Source: Achromobacter spanius (GTDB lineage: Bacteria; Pseudomonadota; Gammaproteobacteria; Burkholderiales; Burkholderiaceae_B). Taken from it: a DNA stretch of 64,000 nucleotides. Of the stretch, positions 61,375-64,000 are shown piece after piece. Under the pieces are notes generated by a model, which had not been told where the DNA came from, did not search any database, and was given only the letters and a program-made list of their open reading frames with translations. The number at the start of each line of letters is the position of its first letter. Positions within the stretch are counted from its first letter, which is position 1. Made by a program: the position numbers and the translations under genes. The stretch covers positions 1,302,001 through 1,366,000 of the forward strand of contig NZ_CP121261.1 in assembly GCF_029637605.1 (NCBI RefSeq), read 5' to 3'.

Positions 61375-62733
61375 ATGCCTCAATCTCCCCTGCTTATCGG
61401 CTGCGCCTCTGGCTTTTCGGGCGACCGAAGCGATGGCGCCGCCGCCGTGGTGCGCACCCTGGCCGCCCAGGGCGGCGGCACGCTTATCTTCGAAACGCTT
61501 GCCGAACGCACGCTGGCGCTGGCGCAACTGGCGCGCAACGACGACCCCAATCGCGGCTATGAACCGCTGCTGGACGAGTTGGTGTCGCCGGTGCTGGCCG
61601 ACTGCCTGCGCCACGGCATCAACATCGTCAGCAACTTCGGCGCGGCCAACCCCCAGGCCGCCGCCCGGCGCATTGCCGCCATCGCGCGCGAACAGGGCTT
61701 GCCCGTGCCGCGCATTGCGGTCATCCATGGTGACGCCCTGAACACGCCCGAGCAACGCGCCCTGCTGCAAGAACGGCTGGGCGCCGAGCTGGCCGGACAC
61801 GACGTGGTCAGCGCAACGGCCTATCTGGGCGCTACGGAAATCGCAGAGGCCTTGGCGGCGGGCGCGCAGGTGGTAGTGGCAGGCCGCGTGGCCGACCCAT
61901 CGCTCACGCTGGGTCCGGCATTGGGTCACTTTGGTTGGGACGCGGCAGACTGGCCCCGCCTGGGCCGCGCCACGATGGCCGGCCACATGCTGGAATGCGG
62001 CTTGCAGGTGACGGGGGGCTACTTCTGCGTGCCGGGCCTGAAAGAGGTGCCGGACGTGCATGCGGCGGGCTTTCCCATTGCGCAGATTGATGCCGACGGC
62101 GAATTCATCATCGGCAAGGCCGACGCCACCGGCGGCGCGGTGGATGCCCGCACGGTGAAGGAACAGCTTCTGTACGAAGTCCACGACCCCGCGCGCTATC
62201 TCACGCCCGATGTCGTGGCTGACTTAAGCCAGGCGCGCGTCGTGGAATTGGGCGGCAACCGCGTTGCGGTACACGGTATCACAGGCCACGCGCGGCCGTC
62301 CGAATTGAAGGTCAACGTCTGCTATCGCGGCGGCTGGCTGGCCGAAGCCGAGATCTCTTATGCCGGCGTGCAGGCGGAAGCGCGCGCCCGCCTGGCCGCG
62401 GACATCGTGCAGAAGCGGCTGGGATCCGCCTTTACCTTGCGGGCCGACCTGATCGGCGCCATCAGCATCCTGGGCGACGACGCAGGCGAAATGCGCCGCG
62501 CGCTGCCCGATTCCCATGCGCGCGATGTGCGCCTGCGCCTGGCGGGCGAACACGCAGATCGCGCCCAGGCCGAACGCATCCTGCGCGAAGTGACGGCGCT
62601 GTACACCTGCGGCCCCGCGGGCGGCGGCGGCGTGCGCACGGCGTTGCGGCCCCGGCTGAACATGCTGTCGTGCACTATCCCCCGCGACGCCGTACACAGC
62701 GGCTGGAACTTCCTGGAGGCCATCGCGCCATGA
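61375..62733 (+). CDS. AtuA-family (DUF1446) protein
   Basis: This 452-residue protein of the acyclic terpene utilisation AtuA family opens with LLIGCASGFSGDRSDGA. It shows the family's GGTLIFETLAERTLALAQ, NIVSNFGAANPQAAARRI and AVIHGDAL segments. AtuA is required for citronellol/geraniol use in Pseudomonas, but its reaction is unclear. Homologs in Burkholderiales commonly occur with Bug binding proteins, so a different carboxylate substrate is likely here. The stop overlaps the next gene by 4 bp. No other atu genes (carboxylase, CoA ligase) are in the window. Confidence 0.88.
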   Translation: MPQSPLLIGCASGFSGDRSDGAAAVVRTLAAQGGGTLIFETLAERTLALAQLARNDDPNRGYEPLLDELVSPVLADCLRHGINIVSNFGAANPQAAARRIAAIAREQGLPVPRIAVIHGDALNTPEQRALLQERLGAELAGHDVVSATAYLGATEIAEALAAGAQVVVAGRVADPSLTLGPALGHFGWDAADWPRLGRATMAGHMLECGLQVTGGYFCVPGLKEVPDVHAAGFPIAQIDADGEFIIGKADATGGAVDARTVKEQLLYEVHDPARYLTPDVVADLSQARVVELGGNRVAVHGITGHARPSELKVNVCYRGGWLAEAEISYAGVQAEARARLAADIVQKRLGSAFTLRADLIGAISILGDDAGEMRRALPDSHARDVRLRLAGEHADRAQAERILREVTALYTCGPAGGGGVRTALRPRLNMLSCTIPRDAVHSGWNFLEAIAP

Positions 62734-63119
62734 GCCATTCGTCAAACCCGCAGGCCGTGCCGCTGTATCGCCTGGCTCACAGCCGCTCTGGCGACAAGGG
62801 CAACATTTCCAACCTGAGCCTGATTGCCTGGGACCCGGAGTGCTACGAGGTGCTGGCGGCGCAGGTAACCGAAGCGCGCGTGGCCGACTGGTTCGCGTAC
62901 CGCCATCCCGCGCGTGTCACGCGCTATTTGCTGCCGACCCTGCACGCCATGAACTTCGTGCTGGAAGGCGTGTTGGACGGCGGCGTGAACGACGCGCTGA
63001 ACCTGGACACGCACGGCAAAAGCCTGTCTTTTCGATTGCTGGACCTGACGGTGGAGGTCAGTGCTGAACTGGCGCGCCGGCTGCCAGATGTACCCGGCGA
63101 CCGTCCCCCGGCCGCCTGA
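62730..63119 (+). CDS. Small AtuA partner protein
   Basis: This 129-residue protein corresponds to the separate C-terminal domain that is fused to AtuA in some species (AtuA-like ferredoxin-fold). Its conserved opening is PLYRLAHSRSGDKGNISNLSLIAWDP, with a Ser-Gly-Asp-Lys-Gly motif, and RYLLPTLHAMNFVLEGVLDGGVNDALNLDTHGKS follows. ATG 62730 overlaps the AtuA stop (ATGA), so the two proteins are probably made in equal amounts and work as a complex. The biochemical role is unknown. Confidence 0.87.
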   Translation: MSHSSNPQAVPLYRLAHSRSGDKGNISNLSLIAWDPECYEVLAAQVTEARVADWFAYRHPARVTRYLLPTLHAMNFVLEGVLDGGVNDALNLDTHGKSLSFRLLDLTVEVSAELARRLPDVPGDRPPAA

Positions 63120-63162
63120 TTCTTTTCACCCCCCTATAAAAAAACACCACAGGAGACACAAC

Positions 63163-64000
63163 ATGCGCATTTCATCCAAGGGCCGCCTGGCCCTGTTGCT
63201 GGCCGCGGCCCTGCCCTTGACCGCCCTGGCCCAATCGTTCCCCACCAAACCCATCACCTTCATCGTGCCGTTCGCGGCCGGCAGCGCCACCGACCAGATC
63301 GGCCGCGCTATCGGTCAGGGCGTCACCGAGCAGACCGGCCAGGCCGTGGTCATTGAAAACAAGCCGGGCGCCAGCGCGATGATCGGCGCCGCCGCCGGTG
63401 CACGCGCCACGCCGGATGGCTATACGGTGTTGATCACCACAAACACCACCCACGCCGCCAATGAGCACCTGTACAAGTCGCTGACCTATCACCCGGTGAA
63501 GGACTTCGCGCCGATCACGTTGTTGGGCAAAGGCGGCCAGATCATGGTGGTGAACCCCAGTTCGCCGGCCAAGACCGTGGGCGAATTCCTGGCGCAAGCC
63601 AAGAAGCAGCCTGGCAAGCTGAGCTTTGGCAGCGGCAGTTCCAGCAGCCGCATCGCGGGTGAACTCTTGCAGCAGATGGCCGGTGTGCAACTGCTGCACG
63701 TGCCGTACAAGAGCAATCCGCTGGCAGTCACTGACCTGCTGGGCGGCCAGATCGACATGATGATTACCGACACGGCAACGGGCCTGCCGCAAGTCAAATC
63801 CGGCAAGCTGCGCGCGCTGGGCGTGACGGGCACGGCGCGCTCGCCGTTGGCCCCAGACGTACCGACGATTGCCGAAGCGGGCGTGCCCGGCTACGAAATG
63901 GGTTACTGGTTCGCGGCCTACGCGCCGGCCGGCACGCCGCCGGACGTGGTCAAGCGTCTGAATGAATTGTTGGTCAATGCCACCAAGGCCAAGCCAGCCC
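63163..64000 (+). CDS. Bug/TctC-family solute-binding protein (3' end beyond window)
   Basis: An ATG at 63163, 7 bp after AGGAG, opens a frame that runs to the right edge (279 codons of about 320). It has a signal peptide (RLALLLAAALPLTALAQS), the Bug hallmarks FPTKPITFIVPFAAGSATDQIGR and ENKPGASAMIGA, and the pocket loop FGSGSSSSRIAGELL. With the AtuA pair it forms an apparent uptake-and-use unit under the LysR regulator at 60365-61279. It is distinct from the Bug protein at 13234. The ligand is unknown. Confidence 0.92.
   Translation, partial: MRISSKGRLALLLAAALPLTALAQSFPTKPITFIVPFAAGSATDQIGRAIGQGVTEQTGQAVVIENKPGASAMIGAAAGARATPDGYTVLITTNTTHAANEHLYKSLTYHPVKDFAPITLLGKGGQIMVVNPSSPAKTVGEFLAQAKKQPGKLSFGSGSSSSRIAGELLQQMAGVQLLHVPYKSNPLAVTDLLGGQIDMMITDTATGLPQVKSGKLRALGVTGTARSPLAPDVPTIAEAGVPGYEMGYWFAAYAPAGTPPDVVKRLNELLVNATKAKPA

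Overview
The window looks like chromosomal DNA from a high-GC betaproteobacterium of the Alcaligenaceae, most likely Achromobacter or a close Bordetella relative. This is an inference from three things: two Bug/TctC-type solute-binding proteins, many LysR-controlled catabolic units, and the strong preference for C or G at third codon positions. I saw no rRNA or tRNA gene, insertion sequence, prophage gene or CRISPR array.

Positions 1-13.1 kb are small metabolic and transport units. They comprise a truncated Lrp regulator divergent from an MFS exporter, an orphan MetQ-like binding protein, an arginase, and an IclR regulator divergent from a branched-chain-type binding protein followed by a zinc alcohol dehydrogenase. 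A RES/DUF2384 toxin-antitoxin pair, two inner-membrane proteins, a PQQ-type sugar dehydrogenase and two glutathione S-transferases follow. From 13.2 to 16.5 kb a LysR regulator faces an apparent D-amino-acid unit: Bug binding protein, N-acyl-D-amino-acid deacylase and Asp/Glu racemase. From 16.5 to 21.5 kb lies a livKHMGF branched-chain amino acid ABC operon. YhhQ and ProC, the ugpBAEC glycerol-3-phosphate importer with a possible Pho box, a second LivK paralog and a small serine hydrolase come next.

The centre of interest is 30.7-55.8 kb, a capsule (K-antigen) locus. It opens with a 2559-residue type I polyketide synthase (KS-AT-DH-degenerate MT-ER-KR-ACP, no thioesterase) and an alpha-oxoamine synthase. 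It closes with a short-chain dehydrogenase and an LTA-synthase/sulfatase-like membrane enzyme. These four correspond to the RkpA/RkpG/RkpH/RkpI set of rhizobial K-antigen loci and to Wcb proteins of Burkholderia capsule I. Between them sits a visibly AT-richer cassette: KpsC and KpsS (Kdo-linker transferases), a GT2 glycosyltransferase and a hexapeptide acetyltransferase on the plus strand. On the minus strand are KpsE, a BexD/CtrA-type export lipoprotein, KpsM, KpsT and a 1288-residue methyltransferase / coiled-coil / double-glycosyltransferase fusion. My reading is that the PKS and oxoamine synthase make a long-chain, sphingoid-like amino-ketone lipid. The dehydrogenase would reduce it and the LTA-like enzyme would attach a head group or use it, while Kps proteins build and export the glycan. 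Codon usage changes abruptly inside both flanking enzyme genes, which suggests that the serotype cassette has been exchanged by recombination in the conserved lipid genes.

From 56 kb onward the sequence returns to core genome: dps, oxyR, recG and ridA on the minus strand, then a LysR regulator divergent from an AtuA-family (DUF1446) protein, its small partner, and a Bug binding protein cut by the right edge.
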